Positions 15,816 through 23,779 of a stretch of DNA of 40,109 nt are shown piece by piece. A program made the position numbers and the translations under genes. The notes under the pieces are model-generated. The model had not been told where the DNA came from. It worked only from the letters and a program-made list of their open reading frames with translations, and made no database searches. The stretch is from Streptomyces oceani. Lineage in GTDB: Bacteria > Actinomycetota > Actinomycetes > Streptomycetales > Streptomycetaceae. Location: positions 127,205 through 167,313 of the forward strand of contig NZ_LJGU01000121.1 in assembly GCF_001751245.1 (NCBI RefSeq), written 5' to 3'. The first letter of the stretch is position 1. Every line of letters starts with the position of its first letter.

Positions 15816-16277
15816 TCACCCCTCGATGTCCTCCGGCAGCGCACCGACCCGGTTCTCCCACTTGGTGGACAACACGATGGTGGTCCGGGTCCGGGACACC
15901 CCCTTCGTCCCCGACAGCCGCCGGATGACACGCTCGAGATCATCGACGTCCCCGGCTCGCACCTTGAGCATGAACGAGTCGTCGCCGGCGATGAACCAGC
16001 AGTCCTCGATCTCCGCGAGATCCCGCAGCCGGGTGGCGACCTCCTCGTGGTCCACCGCGTCCGAGAGTTGCACGCCGATCAGCGCGGTCACACCCAGGCC
16101 GAGGGAGGGGGCGTGCACCGTGGCGCGGTAGCCGGTGATGACCCCGCCCGCCTCGAGCCGGTTGATCCGGTCGGTGACGCTGGGCCCGGAGAGACCCACG
16201 AGGCGACCGAGTTCGGCGTACGACGCCCTGCCGTTCTCCCGCAGTGCCTGGATGAGTTGTCTGTCCACCGCGTCCAT
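15816..16277 (-). CDS. Lrp/AsnC-family transcriptional regulator
   Basis: Leucine-responsive-type regulator, 153 residues, normal size. The N-terminal HTH (about 4-52) is MDAVDRQLIQALRENGRASYAE through LVGLSGPSVTDRINRLEAGG. The C-terminal RAM domain (about 60-145) binds amino-acid effectors and forms octamers; it includes the GVTALIGVQLSD strand and EIEDCWFIAGDDSFMLKV. ATG at 16277 follows GGAGG. The promoter is unusually clear: TAGGAT at 16335-16340 with a 9-bp inverted repeat straddling the -35 and start site, and a TGTGATTCACA palindrome in the leader, which together suggest autoregulation. The neighbour mqnE may or may not be a target. Confidence 0.95.
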   Translation of the reverse strand: MDAVDRQLIQALRENGRASYAELGRLVGLSGPSVTDRINRLEAGGVITGYRATVHAPSLGLGVTALIGVQLSDAVDHEEVATRLRDLAEIEDCWFIAGDDSFMLKVRAGDVDDLERVIRRLSGTKGVSRTRTTIVLSTKWENRVGALPEDIEG

Positions 16278-16299
16278 GACTACCGGGCCTCCGTTTTCC

Positions 16300-16310
16300 T
16301 GTGATTCACA
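16300..16310. promoter_or_regulatory. TGTGATTCACA palindrome in Lrp/AsnC leader
   Basis: Perfect 5-bp arms around a single base, 22 nt before the start codon of the regulator gene. Such TGTGA-like dyads are used by CRP-like and some AsnC-like proteins. Which protein binds here is unknown. Confidence 0.45.
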
Positions 16311-16326
16311 GACCACTGGATGCGTC

Positions 16327-16363
16327 AGGTACGAATCCTAGGCGCCAGCTCGTTCGTACCTCA
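16327..16363 (-). promoter_or_regulatory. Promoter with overlapping inverted repeat, Lrp/AsnC gene
   Basis: On the minus strand, TGAGGT (16363-16358), 17 nt, TAGGAT (16340-16335) fits the actinobacterial consensus. AGGTACGAA (16327-16335) and TTCGTACCT (16353-16361) are a perfect 9-bp inverted repeat with a 17-nt spacer. One arm covers the -35 and the other the -10 edge and start site, so bound protein would block RNA polymerase. Confidence 0.6.
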
Positions 16364-16495
16364 CATCCCTCCCTCCATCGGAGGCCGGTCATATCTGCCA
16401 CCTCCTGACAGTCGGGCCGGAAGCCGCCGGCCGGACCATGTCGTCCACGCGTCGACCGGCGCCCGCGGAGACCCGTCGGTGTCCGTCCGTGCCCT

Positions 16496-16511
16496 TCCGT
16501 GTGATCACGGA
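16496..16511. other. Short dyad downstream of the UbiX gene
   Basis: TCCGTG-TGAT-CACGGA forms a 6-bp stem with a 4-nt loop, 53-68 nt after the UbiX stop. It could be a weak terminator. The rest of 16364-16563 shows nothing I recognise. Confidence 0.35.
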
Positions 16512-16563
16512 CCGCGCACGACCGTACGGGCATCACCCGCGGGGGGTCAGTACGTCGTCCGGG

Positions 16564-17235
16564 TCACGCCGTGCCGTGCAACCCGCCCACTCCGTCGTCC
16601 GGGTCCCAGCGCCGGTACAGCTTGTGCGGCACCCCCGCCGCGTCCAGCACCCGGCCGGCGACGAAGTCCACCAGTTCCTGGATGTGCCGGGCGCCCGCGT
16701 AGAAGGCCGGCGAGGTGGGCAGCACCACGGCCCCGGACTCGTCCAGGGTGACCAGTTGCCGGAGGGTCTGCGCGGCCAGCGGGGTCTCCCGTACGGCGAC
16801 CACCAGCGGGCGGCGTTCCTTCAGCGTCACCGCGGCGGTGCGCTGCAGCAGGTCCTTGGACAGCCCGAGCGCCACGCCGGCGACAGCGGCCGTGCTGGCT
16901 GGGACGATCAACATGCCGCGCGTCGGGTACGAACCGGAGGACGGACCCGCCGCCAGGTCACCGGCCGGCCAGTGACGTACGCCGCTCACGTCCGGGTCGT
17001 ACGCCTCGGGGGTGCCGTCCGCGCCACGGGCCAGCCAGCGGCGCAGATCGTCCGTGGCGTGCCCGTCCCGGAAGGGGTGCCCCGTCTCGTCCAGCACGGT
17101 GAGCCGGGCGGCCCGGCTGACGATCAGGTCGACCGGCTCCCCGGCGTGCAACAGCGCCCGGAGCACGGCGGCTGCGTACGGCGTCCCGGAGGCGCCGGAC
17201 ACGCCGACCACCCAAGGACAGCGGCGATAGGTCAC
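16564..17235 (-). CDS. ubiX: UbiX-family flavin prenyltransferase (menaquinone, MqnM-type)
   Basis: Makes prenylated FMN, the cofactor needed by UbiD-type decarboxylases; its client here is the UbiD homologue at 20444. The 223-residue protein has the N-terminal VVGVSGASGTPYA flavin-binding loop (about 9-21), VSRAARLTVLDE, the PASTAAVAGVALGLSKDLLQR active-site region and the LVVAVRETPLA arginine-glutamate pair, all UbiX hallmarks. The start is GTG at 17235. It has no Shine-Dalgarno sequence, but TAGGCT sits 6 nt upstream, which suggests a leaderless message. It is divergent from a lipoprotein gene with 49 nt between the starts. Confidence 0.95.
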   Translation of the reverse strand: MTYRRCPWVVGVSGASGTPYAAAVLRALLHAGEPVDLIVSRAARLTVLDETGHPFRDGHATDDLRRWLARGADGTPEAYDPDVSGVRHWPAGDLAAGPSSGSYPTRGMLIVPASTAAVAGVALGLSKDLLQRTAAVTLKERRPLVVAVRETPLAAQTLRQLVTLDESGAVVLPTSPAFYAGARHIQELVDFVAGRVLDAAGVPHKLYRRWDPDDGVGGLHGTA

Positions 17236-17241
17236 ACCAGG

Positions 17242-17247
17242 AGCCTA
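17242..17247 (-). promoter_or_regulatory. ubiX: Candidate -10 box for leaderless UbiX gene
   Basis: TAGGCT on the minus strand ends 6 nt before the GTG start. TTGGCC further upstream is at a 20-nt spacing, which is long for a -35. Confidence 0.4.
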
Positions 17248-17284
17248 CTGGCAGCACGGGGGCGGCTGGCCAACGAGGCAGGTG

Positions 17285-18553
17285 ATGCGGTTGCATCGGG
17301 GCATGTACCGCTCCAGATCGCCCCGCCGGGCCAGCCTGGCCGCTGCCCTGAGCATGACGACCGTGCTGCTCGCCCCGCTCGCCACCGGCTGCGGTCTGGC
17401 GGAGGGCACGCGAGCGGCGGACTCCTCGAACGCCGCGGACTCCGTGTCGGACTCCGGCTCCGCCGCGCTGGTCCGGGACGCCGTGCACAAGCTGCTGGAG
17501 CAGAAGTCGGCGACGCTGGTCGCGGAGTTCGGCGGTTCGGCGGAGCGCGTCGAGGAGTTCCTACGGGAGTCCCGCCTCGGTCTGCCCGGCGGTGGCGAGG
17601 CCACCGGGAAGGACGCCGAGTTGCTCGCCCGCGCACAGCTGACGCTGTCCGTCGGCGGCCAGGGCCAACCGCTGAACGAGCTGCCGGACTTCTCCGACAC
17701 ACACCTCGCGGGCGCGCTGAACCTCGGCGACCGGGACCTGGTGGCGTACAAGTCCATAGACGGGAACACGTACCTGCGGCTGCTGGTCGACGAGTTGGCC
17801 GAGGAGAAGACGCTGCCGTCCGAGTGGCGCCGGTTGCTGCGGGACCTCAGCGCGACGGCCTCCCAGCTGCCGGACTCCCTGAGCGCGGTCAAGCGGCTGC
17901 TGACCGGTGACTGGGTGAGCGCCGACCCGGGGTCGTACGAGCAGTTCGCCTGGGTCGTGCGAAAGCTCACCGGGAGTACCACCGCCGGTGACCAGTCCCG
18001 TACGGCCGCGTCGGCGCTGGACAGCGACGCGCAGCGGCGACTGTTGGACGGTCTGCTGAAGCTGCTGACGGAGGACGGCGACTTCGAGCGGATCGGCGGT
18101 GCGGGAGGTTCTTCCGGTGGTGACGCCGATGGTGACTCTGGTGACCGCTCTCGTGACCGCTCTGCTGAGAGGGGTCACACCGCGGGGCGCGCGGGCGAGG
18201 AGACCCAGCGGGTGCGGATGACGGTCTCCGCGCGGGACGCCGCCCGACGACTGGCGCCGGCACTGGAGCCGCTGGGCATGCGTGTCGAGCCGGCCGAGGT
18301 GCCGGACCGTACCGTGCCGGCGGAGGTGACCGTACGCCGTGGCGTACTGGTCGGGCTGACCGTGGACGCGCGGGACCTGACGGGAAGCGGGGCCGGGGGC
18401 TCCGGTGCGGCGGAGCGGCTGCCGCTGCGGTTCGGGTTCGGCAGTGGCGACGCGCTGTCGGTCGAGGTGCCTGAGGAGGCGCTGCGGTTGGAGCCGCAGG
18501 ACGTGCTGGCGGCGCTGCTCTACCGGAAGGTGCCCGGGCTGACGGGGGGTTGA
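17285..18553 (+). CDS. Predicted lipoprotein, unknown function
   Basis: The 422-residue protein has a lipoprotein signal: Arg-rich start, hydrophobic run, and lipobox LATGC with the lipidated Cys at about 36. The mature part is rich in Leu, Asp and Ser and contains two halves of similar style separated by an Asp/Arg/Gly-rich linker (about 275-310). The halves are a domain with NLGDRDLVAYKSIDGNTYLR and a C-terminal domain with repeated VTVRRGVLVGLTVDARDL. I do not recognise the family; the shape recalls actinobacterial lipoproteins that carry lipids or wall components, without proof. ATG at 17285 has GAGG at 6 nt; GTG 17282 and ATG 17303 are alternatives. It is divergent from the UbiX gene. 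Confidence 0.75.
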   Translation: MRLHRGMYRSRSPRRASLAAALSMTTVLLAPLATGCGLAEGTRAADSSNAADSVSDSGSAALVRDAVHKLLEQKSATLVAEFGGSAERVEEFLRESRLGLPGGGEATGKDAELLARAQLTLSVGGQGQPLNELPDFSDTHLAGALNLGDRDLVAYKSIDGNTYLRLLVDELAEEKTLPSEWRRLLRDLSATASQLPDSLSAVKRLLTGDWVSADPGSYEQFAWVVRKLTGSTTAGDQSRTAASALDSDAQRRLLDGLLKLLTEDGDFERIGGAGGSSGGDADGDSGDRSRDRSAERGHTAGRAGEETQRVRMTVSARDAARRLAPALEPLGMRVEPAEVPDRTVPAEVTVRRGVLVGLTVDARDLTGSGAGGSGAAERLPLRFGFGSGDALSVEVPEEALRLEPQDVLAALLYRKVPGLTGG

Positions 18554-18621
18554 CGTCTCCCCCGTCGCTGCGGGGCGGGTGACCGGCGACTCCCCCGGTG
18601 TCGCGCACGCGGCACGGCGTT

Positions 18622-18670
18622 CGTACGGCGGTGTTCGTACGGGGGACTTCCGTACGACGCCACCCGTACG
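18622..18670. repeat. Regularly spaced CGTACG palindromes
   Basis: CGTACG occurs at 18622, 18636, 18651 and 18665 (steps of 14, 15 and 14 nt), with a fifth at 18757, all in the 260-nt gap between the lipoprotein and rhomboid genes. CGTACG is common elsewhere in the window, but not with such even spacing. The role is unknown. Confidence 0.7.
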
Positions 18671-18813
18671 GCATGGCGCCGGCGCGGTCCGGGCAGGGGA
18701 ACAGGGACGACTGGTTCGCCCGCCGGGAACTGGCGGCACCCCGGTAGCGTTGTTCTCGTACGGGCGCGACGCGGACCGGCTCCCACGGGCGCGGGAGGGG
18801 AGGCAGAGACACC

Positions 18814-19407
18814 ATGACGGGCGAAGGCAGCTTCCAGGCGAAGGCCGCGGGCCAGCTCATCCTGCTCTGGGTCGGGTTGCTATGGGTTCTGGAGGCGGTG
18901 GACCAGCTCACCGGCAACTCGCTGGACAGCTTCGGTATCCAGCCTCGGCGCACCAGTGAGCTGGTGGACATCGTGCCCGCGTCGTTCATGCACTTCGGCT
19001 TCGAGCACCTCATGGCGAACACCCTCCCGCTGCTGGTGCTCGGCTTCATGGCCGCGCTGCGGGGCACGGGGCGGTTCCTACTGGTGGCGCTGACCATCAT
19101 CATCGTCAGCGGCCTCGGCGTGTGGGTGACTGCTCCGGAGCAGAGCAACACCGCCGGCGCCTCCGGGGTGGTGTTCGGGCTCTTCGGCTATCTGGTGGTG
19201 CGCGGCTTCGTGGACCGCCGGATCACGGACGTGGCGCTGGGTGCGGTGGTCGCGGTGCTGTACGGCTCCATCCTCTGGGGCGTGCTGCCGACCACCGCTG
19301 GGGTGTCCTGGCAGGGCCACCTCTTCGGGCTGATCGGCGGGGTGCTGGCGGCCTTCATGACCTCCAGTCGGCCGACGGCCGGGGTGGAGAGACCCGCCTG
19401 GCGCTGA
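18814..19407 (+). CDS. Rhomboid-family intramembrane serine protease
   Basis: The 197-residue protein has six membrane segments, the minimal rhomboid core. The catalytic serine is in GASGVVFGLFGYL (about 115-127), the catalytic histidine in WQGHLFGLIGG (about 170-180), and the TM2 HxxxN-type motif is FGFEHLMANTLPLLVLG. It cleaves membrane-spanning segments of unknown substrates in the cytoplasmic membrane. It is the only gene on its strand between a lipoprotein and the convergent MqnP gene. The start ATG follows GGGAGG-like sequence. No terminator is obvious in the 119-nt gap downstream. Confidence 0.9.
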   Translation: MTGEGSFQAKAAGQLILLWVGLLWVLEAVDQLTGNSLDSFGIQPRRTSELVDIVPASFMHFGFEHLMANTLPLLVLGFMAALRGTGRFLLVALTIIIVSGLGVWVTAPEQSNTAGASGVVFGLFGYLVVRGFVDRRITDVALGAVVAVLYGSILWGVLPTTAGVSWQGHLFGLIGGVLAAFMTSSRPTAGVERPAWR

Positions 19408-19526
19408 CGAAACCGGCGGCCGGCAGCTGGACATTCCCGGCCCCGGACGTCCGAGGACTGCCCGGATGCCCGAAAGGCGCGAGCGGTCGGGACGCCCGGA
19501 CAGCTTGGTAGTCCGACAGCCGGTGG

Positions 19527-20447
19527 TCAGACACCCAGTCCGCGGTTGGCGAGGTCCAGCAGCGTGCAGACGAAGAGCACGATCCCGATCACGCCGTTCA
19601 CTGTGAAGAAGGCCCGGTTCAGGCGGGACAGGTCCTTCGGGGTGACGATCGAGTGCTCGTACACGAAGGCCACCGCCACGATCAGGAGGCCAATCCAGAA
19701 GAGCGCTCCGGCCCCGGTCACCGCTCCGAAGCAGAGCAACAGCGCCAGCGTCACGACGTGGCTGCCCCGAGCGCCGTACAACGCGCCGGCGATACCGAAC
19801 CGCGCCGGCACGGAGCGCACTCCCTGCGCCCGGTCCGCGGCCACGTCCTGGCAACCGAAGATCAGGTCGAAGCCGCCGATCCAGATGCCGACGGCCAGCC
19901 CGAGGACCGCCGCGTCCCAGGACCAGGCGCCGGTCACCGCGATCCAGGCCCCGACCGGCCCGATGGCCTGGGCGAGACCGAGGATGGCGTGCGGGAAGTC
20001 CGTGAACCGCTTGCCGTACGGATACACCACCATCGGGATCACCGCGAGCGGCGACAGCGCCAGGCACAGCGGGTTCAGCAGGGCGCAGGTCGTGAGGAAG
20101 ACCGCGACCGAGACCAGCGCGCCGGTCCACGCCGTACGCACGCTCACCGCGCCGGTGACCAGTTCACGCCCCGCCGTCCGTGGGTTTCGGGCGTCGATCT
20201 CCCGGTCGATGATCCGGTTGGCCGCCATCGCGAAGGTACGCAGACCGACCATCGCGACCGTGATCAGCAGCAACTCCCGCCAGCGCACCCACCCGTCGAC
20301 CTGGAACATCGCGGTGAGGGCGGCGATGTAGGCGAACGGCAGCGCGAACACCGAGTGTTCGATCATGACGAGCCGCAGGAAGGCTCGCACCTTCCCGGTG
20401 TCGGGCCCCGCCGCCCCCTGACCGGCCGTGTCCGCCGCCGCGCTCAA
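19527..20447 (-). CDS. mqnP: Menaquinone prenyltransferase MqnP (UbiA family)
   Basis: Transfers the isoprenoid chain to the 1,4-dihydroxy-6-naphthoate-type ring in the futalosine pathway. It is an integral membrane enzyme of about 306 residues with eight to nine hydrophobic segments. The two Asp-rich motifs are ANRIIDREIDARNPRTAGR (NxxxDxxxD, first Mg-diphosphate site) and FDLIFGCQDVAADRAQG (DxxxD, second site). The upstream UbiD stop overlaps the probable TTG start (TTGA, 3 nt shared) with AAGGAA at good spacing, so the pair is translationally coupled; a GTG at 20390 is an alternative. Together with the UbiD and UbiX homologues it forms the late half of the pathway. Confidence 0.92.
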   Translation of the reverse strand: MSAAADTAGQGAAGPDTGKVRAFLRLVMIEHSVFALPFAYIAALTAMFQVDGWVRWRELLLITVAMVGLRTFAMAANRIIDREIDARNPRTAGRELVTGAVSVRTAWTGALVSVAVFLTTCALLNPLCLALSPLAVIPMVVYPYGKRFTDFPHAILGLAQAIGPVGAWIAVTGAWSWDAAVLGLAVGIWIGGFDLIFGCQDVAADRAQGVRSVPARFGIAGALYGARGSHVVTLALLLCFGAVTGAGALFWIGLLIVAVAFVYEHSIVTPKDLSRLNRAFFTVNGVIGIVLFVCTLLDLANRGLGV

Positions 20448-21895
20448 AGTCCGTATTCCTTCCAGCGCTTGCTGACGAGCGCCGCCGTCTCCGGGTCGGA
20501 CTCGATCATCCGAGGCCAGCCGCCGTCTCGCGTGTAGCCCTCCTCGGGCAGCTTCGTGGTGGCGTCGATGCCCGCCTTCCCGCCCCAGAACTGCTGGTAC
20601 GACGCGTGGTCCAGGTGGTCCACCGGCCCCTCGACCAGGCTCAGGTCCCGGGCGTAGTCGGTGTTGCCCAGGGCACGCCAGGCGACGTCGTGCAGATCGT
20701 GCACGTCGCAGTCGGCGTCCACCACCACGATCAGCTTCGTCAGGGACATCATGTGCGCTCCCCAGATCGCGTGCATGACCTTCTGCGCGTGCTTCGGGTA
20801 CTTCTTGTCGATCGAGACGATCGCGCAGTTGTGGAAGCCGCCCGCCTCCGGCAGGTGGTAGTCCACGATGTCCGGGATGATGATCCGCAGCAGCGGCAGG
20901 AAGAAGCGCTCCGTCGCGCGCCCCAGCGGGCCGTCCTCCGTGGGCGGCCGGCCGACCACGATGGACTGCAGCAGCGGACGCCGACGCATCGTCATGCAGT
21001 CGATCCGCAGCGCCGGGAAGTCCTCCTGCGGGGTGTAGAAGCCGGTGTGGTCGCCGAACGGCCCCTCCGGCAGCATCTCCCCGGGCTCCAGCCACCCCTC
21101 CAGTACGACCTCGGCCGCGGCCGGCACCTGGAGCGGCACCGTCTGGCAGTCCACCATGTCGACGCGCTTGCCCTGCACGAAACCGGCGAAGAGGTACTCG
21201 TCGATGTCGCCCGGCAGCGGTGCCGTGGAGGCGTACGTCACGGCGGGCGGGCAGCCGAAGGCGATGGCGATCGGCAGCTTCTCGCCGCGCCGCAGGGCCG
21301 CCTGGTAGTGGTTCCGGCTGTCCTTGTGGATCTGCCAGTGCATCCCGATGGTGCGCTTGTCGTGACGCTGCAGGCGGTAGAGCCCGAGGTTCCGGATGCC
21401 CGTCTCGGGGTGTTTGGTGTGAGTGAGCCCGAGGTTGAAGAACGATCCGCCGTCCTCCGGCCAGGTGTGCAGTGCCGGCAGCAGGTCGAGGTCCACCTCG
21501 TCGCCCCGCAGCACGACGTCCTGGACCGGTCCGTCCTTGACCTTGCGCGGCGGGACGTGCGCCACGCTCCCGAGCTTCCCGAACGCCTCCCGCATGCCGA
21601 CGAAACCCTGTGGCAGCTCGGGCTTGAGCAGTCCGCCGATCTGCTCGCTGATCTCCTCGTAGCCGCTGAGCCCGAGAGCCTTGAGCAGCCGTCGGTCGGT
21701 GCCGAAGACGTTCATGGCCAGGGGGGCCTGGGCGCCTCGCACGTTCTCGAAGAGCAGTGCCGGCCCACCGGCCTTCTGCACCCGGTCGACGATCTCGCCG
21801 ACCTCCAGTCGGGGATCGACCTCCGCCTTGATCCGCTTGAGGTCACCTTCGCGTTCCAGCGCCCGCAGCAGCGAGCGGAGGTCGTCGTATGCCAT
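20444..21895 (-). CDS. mqnL: UbiD-family menaquinone decarboxylase (MqnL-type)
   Basis: Prenyl-FMN- and metal-dependent decarboxylase that removes the carboxylate from the prenylated naphthoate in the futalosine route. The 483-residue protein is standard. The metal/prFMN region PEGPFGDHTGFY (about 274-285) includes the active-site Glu. Other family features are DLPALHTWPEDGGSFF-type N-terminal residues, SRNHYQ, GCPPAVTYAS and the C-terminal VDADCDVHDLHDVAWR. It needs the cofactor made by UbiX (16564-17235). ATG at 21895 has no Shine-Dalgarno sequence, but GATACT lies 7 nt upstream. It is the first gene of a two-gene unit with MqnP. Confidence 0.95.
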   Translation of the reverse strand: MAYDDLRSLLRALEREGDLKRIKAEVDPRLEVGEIVDRVQKAGGPALLFENVRGAQAPLAMNVFGTDRRLLKALGLSGYEEISEQIGGLLKPELPQGFVGMREAFGKLGSVAHVPPRKVKDGPVQDVVLRGDEVDLDLLPALHTWPEDGGSFFNLGLTHTKHPETGIRNLGLYRLQRHDKRTIGMHWQIHKDSRNHYQAALRRGEKLPIAIAFGCPPAVTYASTAPLPGDIDEYLFAGFVQGKRVDMVDCQTVPLQVPAAAEVVLEGWLEPGEMLPEGPFGDHTGFYTPQEDFPALRIDCMTMRRRPLLQSIVVGRPPTEDGPLGRATERFFLPLLRIIIPDIVDYHLPEAGGFHNCAIVSIDKKYPKHAQKVMHAIWGAHMMSLTKLIVVVDADCDVHDLHDVAWRALGNTDYARDLSLVEGPVDHLDHASYQQFWGGKAGIDATTKLPEEGYTRDGGWPRMIESDPETAALVSKRWKEYGL

Positions 21896-21902
21896 GCGGC
21901 CC

Positions 21903-21908
21903 AGTATC
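21903..21908 (-). promoter_or_regulatory. mqnL: Candidate -10 for leaderless UbiD gene
   Basis: GATACT on the minus strand ends 7 nt before the ATG. It has A at position 2 and T at position 6, as in TANNNT. No -35 is clear. Confidence 0.3.
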
Positions 21909-22002
21909 GGCCATCGCCCCGCCGCACCGTTACGCTGGGGCTGCACGGTGACCGTCCTTCGGGTTCGCCATCTCCCGACCGCTCAGAACAAGGGGCGTAC
22001 AC

Positions 22003-22584
22003 ATGCTCAGGTATCTGCCGTTGCTACTGATCCTGGCGGTGTGGATCTACGCCTTCATCGACTGTCTGAACACGCCGGAGTCGGAGGTACGCAAGCTCCC
22101 CAAGATCGCCTGGGTGTTGATCGTGCTGCTGTTCGGGCAGGTGCTGGTCGGCCCGATCGCCTGGTTCGTGGTGGGGCGCCCCCGGCGGAACGCTCCGTAC
22201 GGCGCCACCCGCCCGCAGGAGCGGCGCTGGGTCGCGCCGGACGACAACCCGGAGTTCCTGAAGTCGCTGGGCAACGGCCGTACGGACGGCGACGGCAGGA
22301 CGGACTCCAAGGCTCCCGGCGGGGCGGACGAGGCGACCGGACCGGAGTCGCGGTCGGCCGAGGCCGAGGACGCCGGCGCGACCGGCCCAACCGACGCGGC
22401 CGACACGGCCGGCACCGCCAGGGCAGCGGACCCCGGAGACGGCGAACGCTCCGACGCGGAGCACCCGCACGACGGGCGACCGCAGGAGCGGCGTCCGTCC
22501 CGGGAGCGGCGCCCGGACGGCACCGAGCAGCGACGCGGAGCGGAGGACGGCGGCCCGGAGGACACTCCGCCCGCCGCCCAATGA
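22003..22584 (+). CDS. PLDc_N-domain membrane protein
   Basis: The 193-residue protein has an N-terminal domain like the phospholipase D N-terminal (PLDc_N/cardiolipin synthase N) domain: two membrane segments (about 5-20 and 36-60) linked by IDCLNTPESEVRKLPKIAW, a conserved arrangement. The tail of about 130 residues is hydrophilic, with clusters of Asp, Arg, Glu and Gly, and is probably disordered in the cytosol. There is no catalytic HKD, so this is not an enzyme by itself. ATG follows AAGGGG at fair spacing. It is divergent from the UbiD gene and convergent with ccsB. The function is unknown. Confidence 0.8.
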   Translation: MLRYLPLLLILAVWIYAFIDCLNTPESEVRKLPKIAWVLIVLLFGQVLVGPIAWFVVGRPRRNAPYGATRPQERRWVAPDDNPEFLKSLGNGRTDGDGRTDSKAPGGADEATGPESRSAEAEDAGATGPTDAADTAGTARAADPGDGERSDAEHPHDGRPQERRPSRERRPDGTEQRRGAEDGGPEDTPPAAQ

Positions 22585-22593
22585 CCCGGGACC

Positions 22594-22638
22594 GGTCGTT
22601 CCAACGACCCGCCGAAACGACCCGGCCGGTGCCGGGTC
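22594..22638. terminator. Twin hairpins between PLDc_N and ccsB genes
   Basis: GGTCGTT-CC-AACGACC (22594-22609) and GACCCGGC-CGGT-GCCGGGTC (22619-22638) are consecutive short hairpins between convergent genes. The second reaches into the ccsB stop codon. Probably a bidirectional terminator. Confidence 0.5.
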
Positions 22639-23779
22639 AGACTCCCGCGTACGAGTGCTTGCCGTTCACGAAGATGTTGACGCCGTAGTAGTTGAAGAGG
22701 AAGCAGGCGAAGGCGATCAGCGCCAGGTACGCCGCCTTCCGGCCCTTCCAGCCGGCCGTGGCGCGGGCGTGGAGGTAGCAGGCGTACGCGACCCAGGTGA
22801 TGAACGACCAGACCTCCTTGGGGTCCCAGCCCCAGTAGCGGCCCCACGCGTCGCCGGCCCAGATCGCGCCCGCGACGATGGTGAAGGTCCAGAAGGGGAA
22901 GACCGCGGCGTTGATCCGGTAGGCGAACTTGTCCAGCGAGTCCGCCGAGGGCAGCCGCTCCAGTACCGAGGTGGCGAAGCCGGAGGGGCTGCCGCCACCG
23001 AGCAGCTTGCTCTCGTAGCGGTCCCGGAAGAGGTAGAGGATGGTCGTGACGAAGCCGAGGTAGAAGAGCGCGCCGCAGATGATGGCCAGCGAGACGTGGA
23101 TCCACAGCCAGTACGAGTCCAGCGCCGGCACCAGCTCGGTGCTCTCGGTGTAGAGGACGGTCACCGCGAGGCCGAGGTCCAGCAACACCGTGGTCACCAG
23201 CGGCAGCCCGATCCAGCGGACGTTCTTCCGGGCGATCAGGAAGCCGAGGTAGGCCCCGACGCCCACCATGGAGAAGGCCGTGGAGAACTCGTACATGTTT
23301 CCCCAGGGGGCCCGCTCCACGGCCAGCGAGCGGGTGAGCACCGCCGTGGCGTGCAGCAGGAAGGCCAGCACCGTCAGCGAGACGGCGACCCGGCCGTACA
23401 TGTCGCCCTGGTCGTCGCCACCGGCTGCCCCGGGGCCATCTGGCACGTTGTCCCGTCGACCGGTGGCCGAGCGCACGATGACCTTGGGGCGCTCCAGCAC
23501 GGAGGTGCCGCCCTCCGCGCGCACGGTCACCTTCGGGGCGGCGCCAGCGCCCGCATCGGTGTCGTTGCCGGCTGAGTCCCCAGAGCCGGACGTGGACGCG
23601 GAGCCACCCCCGGACTTCGAGGTGAGCGCCGCGGCCGTACGGGCGACTCGGCTGCGGCTGCCGAAGACCCACTCGGTGATGTGCGCGAAGAACGCCAGGG
23701 TGTAGACGGCCATCGCCGAATAGATCAGATAGTTGCTGATCTCGGCGAGTTCCGGATTCTGTACGGCGAGGATGGTCAC
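22637..23779 (-). CDS. ccsB: Cytochrome c biogenesis protein CcsB/ResC
   Basis: Heme export/ligation subunit of system II cytochrome c maturation, working with ResB. The 380-residue polytopic protein has the tryptophan-rich heme-handling motif WGRYWGWDPKEVWSFITW (about 312-329) and conserved His residues in LLHATAVL, WLWIHVSLAI and CYLHARATAG. A hydrophilic insert of about 75 residues between TM1 and TM2 (rich in Gly/Ser/Val, about 50-125) is extra compared with shorter CcsA proteins. GTG start at 23779 overlaps the resB stop by 4 nt, so the two are translationally coupled. It is the last gene of the resA-ccdA-resB-ccsB operon. Confidence 0.95.
   Translation of the reverse strand: MTILAVQNPELAEISNYLIYSAMAVYTLAFFAHITEWVFGSRSRVARTAAALTSKSGGGSASTSGSGDSAGNDTDAGAGAAPKVTVRAEGGTSVLERPKVIVRSATGRRDNVPDGPGAAGGDDQGDMYGRVAVSLTVLAFLLHATAVLTRSLAVERAPWGNMYEFSTAFSMVGVGAYLGFLIARKNVRWIGLPLVTTVLLDLGLAVTVLYTESTELVPALDSYWLWIHVSLAIICGALFYLGFVTTILYLFRDRYESKLLGGGSPSGFATSVLERLPSADSLDKFAYRINAAVFPFWTFTIVAGAIWAGDAWGRYWGWDPKEVWSFITWVAYACYLHARATAGWKGRKAAYLALIAFACFLFNYYGVNIFVNGKHSYAGV

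Noticed and set aside
19408..19526. Terminator between the rhomboid and MqnP genes
   Set aside because: Only short imperfect stems are visible, none convincing enough to call.
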